From Clostridia bacterium (GTDB lineage: Bacteria; Bacillota; Clostridia; Christensenellales; Aristaeellaceae), in contig JAFWES010000025.1 of the NCBI GenBank assembly GCA_017512805.1, positions 1 through 64,000 of the forward strand: a stretch of 64,000 nt of DNA, in the 5' to 3' direction. The number at the start of each line of letters is the position of its first letter. Positions within the stretch are counted from its first letter, which is position 1. Shown piece after piece: positions 53,110-61,673 of this stretch. The position numbers and the translations under genes were made by a program. The notes under the pieces were generated by a model. The model was not told where the DNA came from. It saw only the letters and a list, made by a program, of their open reading frames with translations, and did not search any database.

Positions 53110-53863
53110 ACTGTATGCTGACAATGAAAAAGTGTCACCACTGGTGACACAATTGAGCTGGACAAATCATTTGCTGATCATGTCCGGAGCAAAATCGGAC
53201 GAAGAACGTGAATTCTATATGCGTCTTGCTATCAAAGAACGTTATTCCAAACGTGAACTGGAAAGGCAAATTCAGAGCGCATATTATGAACGGTACATGC
53301 TTTCGAGGCAGAAGCTTTTACCGGAGAAACTTCCCGCGGCAGCCAATCCGTTTCTGGATTCATACGTGATAGATTTCCTTGATTTGCCTGAAAAGTACCA
53401 TGAAACAGAATTTCGTAAAGCGCTTGTCAAATCAATGCGGAATTTCATTCTGGAAATGGGAAAAGATTTCACTTTTGTCGGCGAGGAGTACGTAATCCAG
53501 GTCGGCGGCGAGGACTATCGAATCGACCTTTTGTTTTTCCATCGGGTTCTGCGCTGCCTTGTTGCGATCGAATTGAAAGTTGGTAAATTCCTGCCGGAAT
53601 ATTTATCCAAGATGGATTTCTATCTGGAAGGTCTGGATCGCCAGATAAAGAAATCGGATGAGAATCCAAGCGTCGGTCTCCTTCTGTGCGCATCCAAAAA
53701 CGATGAAGTTGTTGAATATGCAATGAGCCGAACACTTTCACCCATGATGGTCGCAGAATACCAGCTCCACTTGCCTGACAAAGATGTACTGCGGAAGAAG
53801 CTTCCGGAATTTGTTAATCTTCCGTCCAGCACAGAAGACTATACAAATGAGGATCAGAAATAA
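53090..53863 (+). CDS. DUF1016 (YhcG-like) PDDEXK nuclease, N-terminally truncated
   Basis: 257 residues where ~340 is usual. It begins inside the DUF1016_N domain (QFYELYADNEKVSPLVTQLS, then NHLLIMSGAKSDEEREFYM) and continues into an intact nuclease domain: YRIDLLFFHR (Asp) and VAIELKVGKF (Glu-x-Lys) give the PD-(D/E)xK triad at ~residues 145-170, with YLSKMDFYLEGLDRQ following. No binding site precedes the ATG-ATG, so it depends on translation of the ORF6N gene. Roughly the first 80-100 residues are missing. Catalytic residues are kept, so it may still be active. Confidence 0.8.
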   Translation: MMKQFYELYADNEKVSPLVTQLSWTNHLLIMSGAKSDEEREFYMRLAIKERYSKRELERQIQSAYYERYMLSRQKLLPEKLPAAANPFLDSYVIDFLDLPEKYHETEFRKALVKSMRNFILEMGKDFTFVGEEYVIQVGGEDYRIDLLFFHRVLRCLVAIELKVGKFLPEYLSKMDFYLEGLDRQIKKSDENPSVGLLLCASKNDEVVEYAMSRTLSPMMVAEYQLHLPDKDVLRKKLPEFVNLPSSTEDYTNEDQK

Positions 53864-53885
53864 CTTGAGGAGAGGAGATGCCGAC

Positions 53886-55541
53886 ATGAGGCTGCATGGA
53901 ACCAAATGCAAGACATGGCTGTTTATCGGCTTTTTGCTTTTGGGCGGTCTCTTCCATTATTTTGATCCGACGGAGAACCTGTTTCTGAACTCCTTCCTGT
54001 TTTGCGGAAGATTTACCATTTTTGCCGGTCTGATCCTGTTCTGGATACAATCAGTTCGCTCCCGGCTGTTGCCGACGCGTGTCAGGACATACATGATTTC
54101 TGCGGGGCTTATGATGCTTTGCCTGCTGACTGTGCAGGTTTTTAACAACCGGATCGTCGGGGATGCCGTCGACGCTCTGGGAGTAAACCGTTTCAGCAGA
54201 TATGTATACTGGATTCCGCAGACAATGAATCCGGCGCTCTTTCTGATGGCATGCATCCGGATTTTCCGGGGCGGTTACGACAAAGAAGGATGGAACGAAC
54301 GGCTGCTGATGATCCCCGCGGTGATTCTGTCGCTGATGGTTCTGACAAACGATCTACACTATCTGGTGTATTATCCGAAGGCGGGTTTTCCGGAACTGAC
54401 GATCGTTACCGGAAAATACTCACAAGGTCTTGGTTTCTATCTGCTGTACGCATGGATAATCCTGACATTTATCACTGGGCTTATTCTTCTGTTTCGGAAA
54501 ACAGGCCGCCGTCCCGCAAAGGGAATTGCCCTGCTGACGGGGACGACGCTGACGTGGCTCTTTATGCTGCTGATGAATATGCTGGTCTGGGACTGGCTGC
54601 ATGTACATCAGCCATACAGTACACAGGAAATCAATATCTTCGGCATGCTAAGCATCCTGGAGATCTGCATTCGGAACCACCTGATTCCCAGCAATGAAAA
54701 CTATATCGGATTTTTTGAGCAACTCGGACGGCCCGTGGTGATTACTGACCGGAATCTTTCTCCGGTTTACAGGACCAACCGGGAGGTGGATGCCCGCAAG
54801 GAGGACCTTCAGGCATCTCTGGCTCAGCCTGTATATCCGAAGGAGGATATCCGTTTGTCCGGTATGGAAATCAGGGCCGGCTATGCCTTCTGGACAGAAG
54901 ACGAAAGCGAGCTTCACAGGGAGAACAGGCGACTGGAATCTGCCAATGAGCTTCTCAGCGAAGAAAATGACCTGATTCATGCGGAGAATGAACTGAAAGA
55001 GAAGAAAGCCGGCATGGACGCGCAGAATATGGTATACGACAGGATCGCTGCCGAACTCTATCCTCGCCAGAAACGGATTGAAAGCCTGCTGGAATCAGCA
55101 CAGCCCGATACGGAAGATTTCCGAAGGGTACTTGGTGAATGCTGCGTACTGAACGCCTGGTGCAAACGGAAAAGCAATCTGCTCCTGTTGGACGAAACAG
55201 CACTGCCCAAGCGGAACCGGGAGCTTTTTCTGGCACTTCAGGAATCCGCCCGATTTCTGAAATGCTGCGGAGTGAAAGCAGCGGCTGTCGGGGAGGAGAC
55301 AACGGATTTCCCACTTGCAGAGATCCATGATTTATACGATTCCTTTGAGGCGATTATCGAGGACTGGCTCCCGTCCATGCGCCAAATGGCGGTTTCCCTG
55401 CAGGAGGACGGCATCCGCCTGGCCGTGATTACAGATCGGGAATTGCCGCTGCCGGAAACAATCCTGCCAGTGGAGAAACAGATCAGCGAAGATACCGTTT
55501 TCCTGACGATCCGCAGAAGGAAGGGAGGCAAAGCGGCATGA
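53886..55541 (+). CDS. 7TM-type sensor with degenerate histidine-kinase region
   Basis: 551 residues. About seven to eight hydrophobic helices (~12-280) like the histidine-kinase N-terminal 7TM region, a PAS-like segment (~285-340, GRPVVITDRNLSPVYRTNRE), a coiled coil (~350-395), and a C-terminal region with VYDRIAAELYPRQKRIESLL and LNAWCKRKSNLLLLDE, which in related Clostridia kinases corresponds to the dimerisation part. N and G boxes for ATP are not recognisable. The ATG at 53886 follows AGGAG; ATGA overlap with the next gene. Probably the sensing half of a two-gene receptor. Ligand unknown. Confidence 0.65.
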   Translation: MRLHGTKCKTWLFIGFLLLGGLFHYFDPTENLFLNSFLFCGRFTIFAGLILFWIQSVRSRLLPTRVRTYMISAGLMMLCLLTVQVFNNRIVGDAVDALGVNRFSRYVYWIPQTMNPALFLMACIRIFRGGYDKEGWNERLLMIPAVILSLMVLTNDLHYLVYYPKAGFPELTIVTGKYSQGLGFYLLYAWIILTFITGLILLFRKTGRRPAKGIALLTGTTLTWLFMLLMNMLVWDWLHVHQPYSTQEINIFGMLSILEICIRNHLIPSNENYIGFFEQLGRPVVITDRNLSPVYRTNREVDARKEDLQASLAQPVYPKEDIRLSGMEIRAGYAFWTEDESELHRENRRLESANELLSEENDLIHAENELKEKKAGMDAQNMVYDRIAAELYPRQKRIESLLESAQPDTEDFRRVLGECCVLNAWCKRKSNLLLLDETALPKRNRELFLALQESARFLKCCGVKAAAVGEETTDFPLAEIHDLYDSFEAIIEDWLPSMRQMAVSLQEDGIRLAVITDRELPLPETILPVEKQISEDTVFLTIRRRKGGKAA

Positions 55542-56836
55542 AAGCGGTCTGGCTTCTGAAAAACTCTTTCCTCTGGTACGCGGTGACAATGATGTCGCTA
55601 GCTCTGGTTATCGGCGGACTGATTGCCCTGGCAGACAGTATCCGTTCACACCGCGGCAGTCGGATGACAATGCCGACAGGATTGATTGCTTCCGTGGCTT
55701 TCGCAGTCTTTATGATTCTGATGGACTGCGCGCGGTACGCGTATCTTACTGAGCCGGATCTCCGCTATCAGTTTTTCCAGCTCACCCTGTTCAACATTCC
55801 CTGGGGGTTATATGCAGGCATCGAGGCGATTCTTGCTTTCCTCCTGCTTCTGATCCTGTGGAACGGTTTTCTGCACCGTCGTTCACATCTGACACAGGAC
55901 GCGATCCGGGAAACCGTGAACCTTCTTCCGGAGGGGATATGTATCAGCGAGCCGGGCGGAACCGTTCTGCTTTCCAATTTTCAGATGGATGACTTGTGCA
56001 GGATGCTGACCTGCAGCGTGCTTTCCGACGGAGCCCACTTCCAACATCAGGTGGAAACCACCGGTGAAAAACTGAACGAAGGCCGGTTGCTCCGGACGCC
56101 TGACGGAAAAGCCTGGCGTTTTTCAAGTGAAATGCTGACAGAAAGCGGAAAAAACTATCACCTGATGACTGCGGAGGATATGACGGAGCAGTACAGAATT
56201 ACGGAAACCCTGAAGGAAAAGAATGAGCACCTGCAGGAGATTCAGCGGCGCATGAAAGCCGTCAGCGACCTCTCAGGCGAAATATTCGTTGCCCGGGAAA
56301 AAGCCAATGCGCGCGCGGCTCTGCATAACCAGTTGGGGCAGGTTCTTCTGATGGGGCAGCATTGGCTGGAACATCCTGAGAGCACCGATGCGGAGATGGT
56401 CCGGATGACTACCCGGGAGATGAACCGTTTTCTGCTCCGAGAGGCGGAGGAACTTTCGGAGGAAGGAACGGAAGCATCTGAATCCGCAACAGATCTGCTG
56501 CGACAGACATTGGCTGTGATCAAGGATATCGGCGTACAGGCAGAAATATGCGGCGAATTGCCGGAAGACTCTGCGAGGAGAGCGCTGCTGGCTTACGCAA
56601 TCCAGGAATGCGCCTCCAACACGGTCAAACACGCGGAAGGCGACCGGATTACGGTGCTCCTGGAAGAAGACGGCAACAGGCTGACCGTACGAATCAGTAA
56701 TAACGGTCGGCTGCCTGAAGGCCCGATCGCAGAGAGCGGGGGCCTGCTTTCCCTGCGGCGAGGAATCGAAGCGGCAGGAGGCCGGATGCTGGTGGAGTCC
56801 CGGCCCGGGTTCAGTCTGACGCTCACACTCCCATAA
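55538..56836 (+). CDS. NarL/DegS-type sensor histidine kinase
   Basis: 432 residues. Three hydrophobic segments (~10-32, 46-64, 83-110), a PAS-like segment (~120-215), coiled coil (~220-255), phospho-acceptor His263 in ALHNQLGQVLLM (HisKA_3-like), N box QECASNTVKHAEG (~357-369), and G box with GGLLSLRRGIEAAGG (~401-415). It is the only complete ATP-binding kinase of the cluster and likely phosphorylates the regulator at 57294. Starts at the ATGA overlap with the upstream sensor. Confidence 0.85.
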   Translation: MKAVWLLKNSFLWYAVTMMSLALVIGGLIALADSIRSHRGSRMTMPTGLIASVAFAVFMILMDCARYAYLTEPDLRYQFFQLTLFNIPWGLYAGIEAILAFLLLLILWNGFLHRRSHLTQDAIRETVNLLPEGICISEPGGTVLLSNFQMDDLCRMLTCSVLSDGAHFQHQVETTGEKLNEGRLLRTPDGKAWRFSSEMLTESGKNYHLMTAEDMTEQYRITETLKEKNEHLQEIQRRMKAVSDLSGEIFVAREKANARAALHNQLGQVLLMGQHWLEHPESTDAEMVRMTTREMNRFLLREAEELSEEGTEASESATDLLRQTLAVIKDIGVQAEICGELPEDSARRALLAYAIQECASNTVKHAEGDRITVLLEEDGNRLTVRISNNGRLPEGPIAESGGLLSLRRGIEAAGGRMLVESRPGFSLTLTLP

Positions 56837-56865
56837 TCCTTTTCAGGAGAGAGAATCTCATATTC

Positions 56866-57297
56866 ATGCTTTTTCACTTCTCAGACAAAAATGGGCCGTG
56901 TGACCAATATACAGCCGCTGCCGGAACGCCTATACTGTACTTGGGTATTTTTGCATGCACGGAAGGAAACCTGTTCAGCTTTGATACGCCTGTGACGGAA
57001 GAACTGACGCTTTTCGCAAAGTGGACGACCCCGGAGCCGGTCGGCTTCCTGAATCTTCCCGCCGCGCTGACAACCGTCGAAGCGGATGCTTTCCATGGCG
57101 TCGGCGCTGAGGCCGTCATCATTCCGAAGGCGGTGACTGCCATGGAAGGCAATCCGTTCGCAGGCGGTTCAGTACGGTTTATCTACGGATTCAACAGTAC
57201 TGCACAGGAATTTGCATCTGCAAACAACTATGCTTTCATTCTGATTGACGATGCATGGATGGCTTCGAGGGCAGAAAAAGGCGGTGAAGGTGATTGA
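56866..57297 (+). pseudogene. BspA-like / InlB-repeat surface protein remnant inside the signalling operon
   Basis: 143-codon frame. Residues ~30-55 (NLFSFDTPVTEELTLFAKW) match the end of an InlB-type B-repeat; residues ~60-130 (LPAALTTVEADAFHGVGAEA, PKAVTAMEGNPFAGGSVRF) match the terminal LRR_5 module of BspA-like proteins. There is no signal peptide or LRR body. It overlaps the regulator start by four bases. The same terminal module occurs at 63660-63854. Either a gene scrap that now couples translation, or a small protein of unknown role. Confidence 0.7.
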
Positions 57298-57974
57298 GCG
57301 AGCGGATCAGGGTCGTGGTGGCGGATGATCAGAATATCTCCCGGGCTTTCTTTGAAATGTACGTCCGCGCGGATGCCCGGTACCAGTTGCTGGCCGCGCT
57401 GCGGACAGCCCAGGAGACGGTTGACTATGTGGACGGCCATGAAACGGACCTGGTGATTCTGGACATCATGATGCGGAACGGGATTGACGGGCTTACCGCT
57501 GCCGGGGAAATCAAGCGGAAGCACCCGGAAATTCGGATTATCCTGACCACTTCATCTCTGGAAACCACCTGGGAGGACCGAGCCAGGGCTATCGGCGTGG
57601 AAGGCTTCTGGTATAAGGAATACGAGGTTCACAGTCTTACAGAGATGATGGACCGGGTGATGGCCGGAGAGTGTGTTTACCCTTCTGATCCGCCTGAACT
57701 GAGCCTGGGGAAAGCGAAACGCAGCAAACTGACAGTCCGGGAACTGGACGTGCTGCGGGAACTGACCGGTAACCTGACCAATGAAGAAATTGCTGAAAAA
57801 CTGAATGTGTCAGTGTCCACGGTAAAACGACACATCGAGAACATGCTGCAGAAGACCGGATTTAAAAACCGGATCGATCTGGCCATGAACGCGAAGGCTC
57901 TGGGACTGGTGGTCAGCGAAGAGGATCGGACACGGGGAAACACGCTGCCGGATTCAGAAGGAGGAAAAACATGA
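57294..57974 (+). CDS. NarL/FixJ-family response regulator
   Basis: 226 residues. Receiver domain with acidic pocket VVVADDQ (Asp11/12), phosphoacceptor Asp57 in LVILDIMM and Lys108 in GFWYKEY; LuxR-type HTH (~145-205) in LTVRELDVLRELTGNLTNEE and VSVSTVKRHIENML. Start is a TTG overlapping the preceding stop, with GAAGGTG upstream; the next in-frame GTGs fall inside the receiver beta strand. ATGA overlap with the secreted LRR gene suggests that gene is part of its regulon and operon. Confidence 0.88.
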   Translation: MSERIRVVVADDQNISRAFFEMYVRADARYQLLAALRTAQETVDYVDGHETDLVILDIMMRNGIDGLTAAGEIKRKHPEIRIILTTSSLETTWEDRARAIGVEGFWYKEYEVHSLTEMMDRVMAGECVYPSDPPELSLGKAKRSKLTVRELDVLRELTGNLTNEEIAEKLNVSVSTVKRHIENMLQKTGFKNRIDLAMNAKALGLVVSEEDRTRGNTLPDSEGGKT

Positions 57975-60900
57975 AACCTGTTCAGAGATGGCTTTTTTGG
58001 ATCTGTATGCTGATTCTGAGTCTGCTGGCTGCCATCACGCCGCCTGCCGCTCAGGCCGCGCCTGTCGGTTCGGTGACCATACAGGGCTTTTTCCGACCGT
58101 ACACAGGGGTCATGGCCATGGATAATGCAGCCATGGTGACCGTGCCGGAAGGCGCGCCGTATGAGATCGAGAGCGTCTGGTGGACGGCAAATGGAGACCC
58201 GAATCATCATTACAGCGTGGCTTTTGCTTCCGGGGTCCGGTACTCCCTGACGATCGGGCTGAAGTCGGCTGCCGGGTATTCTTTCACCGGCGCCGTTTCT
58301 GCCCATATCGAGGGGCTGGACGCGGTGGATCGGTACAATACCCATGAAACGGTTACGCTCGTCAACGGAAAGCTGTGGATTCAGACGGAGTTTCTTCTGA
58401 CGTCTGAACCGCCTGTGATTGACCGGATCCATATTTACGGCTACCGGGAGCCGGTCGTCGGCGAAACCCCGCCGGAGTTCCTTCCTCTCACGGTGGAGGA
58501 AGGCGCAAATTACCGGATCACAGAAGCCCGGTGGATGAACAGCCTGGGTGAACGCGTCCGGACTCCTTTCGCCGAAAACAAACAGTATTTGCTGTGTGTC
58601 GAGTTTGAAGTGATTGAACCGGCTGTCCTTCCGAACCAAACACCCGTACGGATCCAGGTGGATGACGGCACCCTCATCCGGGATTTTGACCAGCAGTTCC
58701 CGCTGGAAAAGGATACGTTTGGGATGGTATTCCGGGTCTGGGCGCGCCGTCCGGTTGCCATTGACGCAGCGCATTTTCCGGACGCGAATTTCCGCAGCTT
58801 TGTGGGCCGGTACGACCTGAACAATGACGGAAGCCTGGACAATAACGAGATCTCCAAAGTGAGGGAGATGGACGTGTCCGGACTGCGGATCCGGTCGCTG
58901 AGGGGGATCGGGAACTTTGCGTATCTGACGCGCCTGAACTGTGAGAACAATCTGCTGACGGAGGAATCGTTTCCTTCCGGGCTGACCGGGATCGACTGTT
59001 CGGACAATCCGGATCTGGTGTCGGCTGCCTTCAGTTCCGCAAGCATTCTGAAGCATCTCGATCTTTCCAATACCAACAGTGACGGCAAAGGCTTCTACGC
59101 GGGGCATTTCCCTGTGCTGGAATGGCTGGATGTCAGCGGTTCCGGATATTATGAGGTGCTTCTGTACGGATGTCCTGCGCTTGTCAACACGTATCTGAAC
59201 GGAACCAGCTCGGAGCAGGGGAATGGTATCCTTCGCTTTACAAACGGGAGCAGCTGCCTGATCGTGGACAAGAATCTCCAGACCAGTCAGAAAATTGTGG
59301 CCGTGCGGAACGCGGAAGGGATCCCCATCAACGAATACAATTTCCCGGACGGGGATTTCAGGGACTATATCTGCCAGAACTATGACCGGAACGGCAACGA
59401 TTATCTTTCAGAGAGTGAAATTGCGCAGGCCACCGCGATGGAAACATCCGCCACGTATTATGACGGGTTGTTTGACGACCTGACCGGAATCGAATATCTG
59501 ACCGCGCTGAGGACGCTGGAGATTCCGGATCAGAACCTGACCGGGAAGGAACTGAATCTGAACCGGAACAGCAGTCTCCAATATGTCAACGTCGAAGACT
59601 GCGGTCTGGCAGCACTGCATGTGGAAAGCCTTAGCGGCCTGGAGTCGTTGAACGCCGCAGGCAATCAGCTGGAGCTGCTGGATATCAGCGGCTGCCCGGC
59701 CCTGGAAGAGCTGTTCGTCAGCAATAATCCGGATCTGTATTATCTGAGGACCGGCACGCATGAAAACCTGAGTATTCTGTACGCGGATTCTACCGGTCTG
59801 GATCAGCTGGACTTCTCGGAAATGCCGCAGCTGCGGTGGGTCGTCGAAAACTGCCGGGTGCAGCACTATGCCGCCTATGATCAGTATCAGGATGCGAATC
59901 ACCATGTAACGGTGCTGAAGGATTGCTTCTTCTTCGGGGTCACGGCTGTTCCGGTTACGGCGGAGACCTTCTCCGACGACGTTTTCTGCGAGTATGTGGC
60001 GGAACATATCGACACCTCCGGCAACGGTTACTTGGGCACCAACGAGATCCGCGCGGTGAAACAACTGGAAGCCGTCGACGAAGGGTTTTCCTCCGTTTCC
60101 GGGATTGAGGTATTCCGGTATCTCACTTATCTGAACCTCGAGTCAAACCAGCTCATGTCGGTGGACGTCAGCGGCCTTCCGAACCTGAAGGAGCTGTATC
60201 TCGGATCGAATCCCCTGGTAACGGTCACAGGCGGAAACCAGCGGTTAACCGAGCTGAGTCTTCGGGAAACCCCCCTCACGGACTGGAGCTTTCTGAGCGG
60301 GTTTAAGGAAGTGGACGAGCTGGATCTGTCCGGATGCGGCCTGACCAACGACCGGATGGAGGCGGTTCTGGACGTGATTTGCAGCGCCGGGTTTAGACTG
60401 ATCGGCCTGGATGTGTCCGGGAACCCGCAGCTGACGAGGCTGAACCTGTTTGCGCATACCCGGCTTTGGGACCTGTACTCCCTTGACGCCTCCAACTGCG
60501 GGCTGGTGAAGCTGAGCTTTGAGCCGAGCTGGATGCATCATCTCATCATCTACGGCAATCCGAACCTGAAACAGGTCTTTGTGGGAGATCCCGAAAACTC
60601 TCCTGTCGCGGCAGCCGTCTGGCTCAACAACCCTGCCGTATCCGGCGGAAAGGCGACATATAACTACGGCGACGGCTGGAGCGTTGTCAAAGCGGATTCT
60701 TCGACGATGCTGGTCACATTGCCGGACTATGATCCGGAATGGGATTATCTTGGGCTGCCGGACAGCCTGACCGCGATCGGGGAAAGCGCGTTTGAAAACT
60801 GCCGTACGAAAGTGATCCTTGTCCCGTCTGATGTAACAGAGATCGGCAGCCACTCCTTCGCGGGCAGCAATACGCTGCGGTTTGTCTGGCTTCCGTCCGG

Positions 60901-61060
60901 CATATCTGCGGACGCGGTTGCCGACGACGCATTCGCAGACAGCCCATATGTAAGTATCGTCGGAACCTCCGACTCCGGAGCGGAGATCTACGCCCTGGAA
61001 AACGGCATTCCGTTTATCCCGAATTCCTTTTTCGGCGATCCGTCGGGTTCCAACGGGTAA
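57971..61060 (+). CDS. Large secreted leucine-rich-repeat protein with EF-hand-like modules
   Basis: 1029 residues. Signal peptide to ~residue 34 (PPAAQAAPVG). N-terminal region of two ~100-residue beta domains, then three units of roughly 200 residues, each opening with an F-P-D-x-x-F-R element plus an EF-hand/dockerin-like calcium loop (YDLNNDGSLDNNEIS ~280, YDRNGNDYLSESEIA ~475, IDTSGNGYLGTNEIR ~680) and continuing with LRRs. A C-terminal LRR_5 module (~930-1020) ends at GSNG. No LPXTG. AAGGAGG plus ATGA overlap. Probably a surface adhesin or receptor made under the control of the signalling cassette. Confidence 0.85.
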   Translation: MKPVQRWLFWICMLILSLLAAITPPAAQAAPVGSVTIQGFFRPYTGVMAMDNAAMVTVPEGAPYEIESVWWTANGDPNHHYSVAFASGVRYSLTIGLKSAAGYSFTGAVSAHIEGLDAVDRYNTHETVTLVNGKLWIQTEFLLTSEPPVIDRIHIYGYREPVVGETPPEFLPLTVEEGANYRITEARWMNSLGERVRTPFAENKQYLLCVEFEVIEPAVLPNQTPVRIQVDDGTLIRDFDQQFPLEKDTFGMVFRVWARRPVAIDAAHFPDANFRSFVGRYDLNNDGSLDNNEISKVREMDVSGLRIRSLRGIGNFAYLTRLNCENNLLTEESFPSGLTGIDCSDNPDLVSAAFSSASILKHLDLSNTNSDGKGFYAGHFPVLEWLDVSGSGYYEVLLYGCPALVNTYLNGTSSEQGNGILRFTNGSSCLIVDKNLQTSQKIVAVRNAEGIPINEYNFPDGDFRDYICQNYDRNGNDYLSESEIAQATAMETSATYYDGLFDDLTGIEYLTALRTLEIPDQNLTGKELNLNRNSSLQYVNVEDCGLAALHVESLSGLESLNAAGNQLELLDISGCPALEELFVSNNPDLYYLRTGTHENLSILYADSTGLDQLDFSEMPQLRWVVENCRVQHYAAYDQYQDANHHVTVLKDCFFFGVTAVPVTAETFSDDVFCEYVAEHIDTSGNGYLGTNEIRAVKQLEAVDEGFSSVSGIEVFRYLTYLNLESNQLMSVDVSGLPNLKELYLGSNPLVTVTGGNQRLTELSLRETPLTDWSFLSGFKEVDELDLSGCGLTNDRMEAVLDVICSAGFRLIGLDVSGNPQLTRLNLFAHTRLWDLYSLDASNCGLVKLSFEPSWMHHLIIYGNPNLKQVFVGDPENSPVAAAVWLNNPAVSGGKATYNYGDGWSVVKADSSTMLVTLPDYDPEWDYLGLPDSLTAIGESAFENCRTKVILVPSDVTEIGSHSFAGSNTLRFVWLPSGISADAVADDAFADSPYVSIVGTSDSGAEIYALENGIPFIPNSFFGDPSGSNG

Positions 61061-61100
61061 GGAGATACACTGGTCTGCTATTCAGTCTGCTGACAGGGAA

Positions 61101-61304
61101 ATGCGGCAAAATGCTATCAATGCCCTGATCAAATGCAGTATGCATGACATTATGCTGGAAGTGAATGAAGAGGATCAATTGCTTCTGTTGATTACATGCG
61201 TTGGAGATGGCGATGAACGCCTGATCGTAGCGACCCGAAGACTTCGTGATGGAGAAAAAGGAAACAGTTTGACGATGAAAAAACAGAATGAACCCGCCGA
61301 CTGA
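61101..61304 (+). pseudogene. C-terminal remnant of a class B sortase
   Basis: 67-codon frame. EEDQLLLLITCVGDGDERLI then VATRRLRDGE matches the end of sortase B enzymes: catalytic Cys in ITC (TLxTC motif) and the conserved Arg ten residues on. The upstream His part and signal anchor are missing, and the frame has no good binding site. The partial frame extends a little left of the ATG. Cannot be an active enzyme alone. Confidence 0.75.
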
Positions 61305-61673
61305 ATAATACAGGCAGCGGGCTTCTGCATGCTCTGGAACCCTTTGCGCTACGGTCTGTCAGCAAGTTTTTGATCAAATACTGCCTTACGACCAGTAACC
61401 CAACGGTTTCAGGCACTTTTTTCAGAAACCATTTTGAGAGTAGTTCGAAGTTGCCCCCGGGAAATCAGGATAATTAAACGGGAACAGAGGAAAAGCACAG
61501 AGAATTCAGAAAGGGGCTTTGACAAGGATGCTGATCCGGCGTACGCTCAGGCAGGCAGGCAGGATAACTCTGCCCTTTTCGACAGTCAAGGTTTTGTTTT
61601 AACGCGGTGATTTGCCGCATCTTTTTGTGTTTTTGAATAGATCAGTCAGGCACAATAAAGGGAGGAAAAAAAG
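61305..61673. other. Gap between sortase scrap and BspA-like gene
   Basis: 369 bases, AT-richer, with a short AGGC repeat (about 61548-61564), a weak GCGG/CCGC hairpin followed by CTTTTTG near 61604-61630, and a candidate promoter at 61519-61547. No gene seen. Confidence 0.5.
61519..61547 (+). promoter_or_regulatory. Candidate promoter of the BspA-like gene
   Basis: TTGACA (61519-61524), 17-base spacer, TACGCT (61542-61547). Good -35, poor -10. Confidence 0.35.

Noticed and set aside
53784-53885. 34-codon N-terminal extension of the 7TM sensor
   Set aside because: It lies within the nuclease gene and before the AGGAG site; the ATG at 53886 is better placed.
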